From Monomorium pharaonis (lineage: Eukaryota; Arthropoda; Insecta; Hymenoptera; Formicidae): a stretch of DNA of 64,000 nt. Position numbers and translations under genes: made by a program. The DNA lies in NCBI RefSeq assembly GCF_013373865.1, contig NC_050470.1:29743585-29807584 (forward strand). Reading direction: 5' to 3'. Of this stretch, positions 62,220 through 64,000 are shown one piece after another. Positions within the stretch are counted from its first letter, which is position 1. Each line of letters begins with the position of its first letter. Below the pieces are notes generated by a model. That model saw only the letters and a list, made by a program, of their open reading frames with translations. It searched no databases and was not told the DNA's origin.

Positions 62220-63082
62220 TCTATATAAATAAAAATGTAAAATGTTTGTTACTCATCTAAGATCTCCGTAAGTTATTCACCGATTGCTTTGAAATTTTGA
62301 CACAACGTTGCATTCGTAACCGGGAGTGTTCTTATGGGATTTGATTTTGGATATACCAGTGTTTCAAAAATGATGGCCATAATTTAAGTGTAAAAAATCG
62401 TTTTTTATTAATATTATTGAAATTTTGACACATTGAGACGGGGAGAGACGGGGAGAGACCGGGAGAGACCGGGAGAGACGGAGAGAAACGGGGAGAGACC
62501 GGGAGAGACGGGGAGAGACCGGGAGAGACGGGGAAAGACCGGGAGAGACGGGGAGAGACCGGGAGAGACCGGGAGAGACGGGTAGAGACCGGGAGAGACA
62601 GGTAAAGACCGGGAGAAACGGGGAGAGACCGGGAGAGACGGGGAGGGACCAGGAGAGACGGGGAGAGACGGGAGAGACGGGGAGAGACGGGGAGAGACCG
62701 GGAGAGACGGGGAGAGACCGGGAGAGACGGGGAGAGACGGGAGAGACCGGGAGAGGCAAAGAATGTTTCTATTGTGTTTAAATTAAGGTAATAAGAAAAA
62801 TAAAGATTTCTGTTATTTTATTGAAAAAAAGGAACTTATTTAAAACAGTCTTTTGAATGGATTTCTAAATCCATGGCAGCTTTTAGAAAAAAAAGTTAGA
62901 AGTACGTGAATAAATGAATATTAGATTTATTAAAGATAGATAAATACTTATTCAAAAATAAAATAAAAAGAGCAACAGTAAAGCAAGGCTCTTGAAAGTT
63001 AAACAACGAAAGCAAAGGAAATTTGAAAAAAATGTAGCATAAGAATAGAGAGCCACAGCAACGCGTGGCAGGGCATAGCTAG
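62220..63082 (+). mobile_element. Non-autonomous Helitron
   Basis: It starts with TCTATATAAATAAAAATG, a start typical of insect Helitrons, and ends in CTAG. The host base before it is A and after it is T, the expected insertion between A and T without target duplication. A short hairpin (GCCAC...GTGGC) lies 12 bases before the 3' end. There is no Rep/helicase frame, so it must depend on another element. It contains a 10-bp minisatellite. It sits just upstream of the exon at 61,888-62,110, probably within its 5' intron. Confidence 0.8.
62434..62757. repeat. 10-bp minisatellite inside the Helitron
   Basis: About 32 units of GGGAGAGACS, where S is C or G, with a few 9-bp units and scattered substitutions. 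A 131-codon minus-strand frame exists only because ten-base units cycle through the three frames without creating a stop; it is not a gene. Confidence 0.95.
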
Positions 63083-64000
63083 TTTAATATAAAATTATTA
63101 TTACTTTTATTATGATACACTGAGAGAAAAATGTTGAAGTATTGAGAATAAAATATTTCTTATAATCTTTTCTTCAATATTTATTTATTACAAAGAAATT
63201 TATTTATAAAAAAAAATGTACATTTTTATGGCATATTCTGCGAAATATACTTCTGAAATATATTTCTGTAAAATATATCTTATTTAAAGAGATAGCATCC
63301 AGAGTAAAAATAAATGATTTATTCGCCGAAAAAACTGTTATTTCGCCCTATTTCAATAAACCATTTATTAAAGAAAAATACTTAAAACTTTTTTTATGGG
63401 AATGTATATTTCATCCTTAAAAGTTTATGCCTAAAAACAAACTAAAATAAGAAAAATGAGATGTATTTCATAGAAATGTTTGTTATCACAAACAAATTTT
63501 TTAATAACAAATAGTAAATATCGAAGAATACGCCACAAGCAATGTTTGGTTCTTAATATTTCGACCTTTTTTCTTCCAGTGTACATAAAATTTTTTTCAT
63601 GTATCCGCATGACGTGAAATTCAATCGTTAAGTTGAAAATAGATGCGACACCCGCGAGCGTAGCTTCGCGCCCTTACATTCGCGCCGCGACGGGAGTTGA
63701 TAGATGCGATCAATGAGAATGATGCATGACGGACGACATGAGAGAGGATGGGAAGAGCGAAGGATGACAGGAAAGGAAAGAAAGCGGGAGCTTGCTTCGG
63801 GTGTGCGTAAGCGTGTAAAATTGAGCTATCCGCATTCATATCAGTCCTGCTTTACGACCGCGACAGTCCTCGCACATTGCCTCAATATTCGGATATTATT
63901 CGTAGGCGAACTTCTCGCCGCTATCCTTCTCCTAAAACGCGCCCGGTACCGTCGTTTGCGGCGAAAGTTGGGAATATCCCTCCCCGATTATGCTGACAAA
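63083..64000. other. Gene-free right end of the window
   Basis: AT-rich to about 63,600, then GC-richer to the end. The presumed 5' untranslated exon and promoter of the gene at 61,888 may lie here or beyond, but I cannot place them. Confidence 0.45.

Noticed and set aside
62434..62757. CRISPR-like regular array
   Set aside because: The units are contiguous 10-mers with no spacers, in a eukaryotic sequence.
62364..62759. 131-codon minus-strand frame rich in Ser, Pro, Leu and Arg
   Set aside because: It is the translation of the 10-bp minisatellite inside the Helitron, which lacks stops in all frames by construction.

Overview
The window is eukaryotic and looks like an insect nuclear genome, most probably a hymenopteran (ant- or bee-like). 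It is AT-rich, has many CT, AC and TA microsatellites, and carries small palindromic transposons. Its genes have introns with GT-AG ends. It encodes small ten-cysteine secreted inhibitors that resemble the honeybee chymotrypsin/cathepsin G inhibitor. The order is an inference from these gene families; the sequence does not fix the species.

Layout. Positions 1-11,000 are gene-free intergenic DNA holding two RFX X-box-like 14-mers (3,668 and 4,107), a GACGTC-rich MITE (7,625-7,886) and a foldback sequence. From 11,063 to 22,337 there is a cluster of four three-exon TIL-domain (trypsin inhibitor-like, cysteine-rich) protease inhibitor genes: three on the minus strand (A, B, C) and one on the plus strand (D). 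A broken copy of a last exon lies after D. Genes B and C sit in a diverged tandem duplication with a period of about 2.5 kb. All four genes share one architecture: a signal-peptide exon, a phase-1 intron, cysteines 1-5, then a phase-0 intron placed at the predicted reactive-site bond, then cysteines 6-10. Positions 22,900-34,890 hold no gene I can support.

From 55,315 down to 34,898 (minus strand) lies one complete axonemal dynein heavy chain gene of the outer-arm beta class (DNAH9/11/17-like; Drosophila Dhc93AB). I traced 35 coding exons with consistent reading phase and GT-AG junctions throughout. They add up to 13,377 nt, or 4,458 residues, which is the normal length for this class. Its introns host a foldback element and a MITE that is a second copy of one found in the TIL cluster.

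Right of the dynein gene, 55,900-61,350 is GC- and CpG-rich intergenic DNA. A MITE (61,348-61,588) follows, then one acidic coding exon of an unidentified minus-strand gene (61,888-62,110). Next is a non-autonomous Helitron (62,220-63,082) with an internal 10-bp minisatellite. The rest to 64,000 has no gene I recognise.

Functionally, the TIL genes encode small secreted serine protease inhibitors of hemolymph, gut or gland secretions with different predicted specificities. The dynein is a ciliary motor, in insects confined to sperm flagella and ciliated mechanosensory neurons. The two loci are unrelated.
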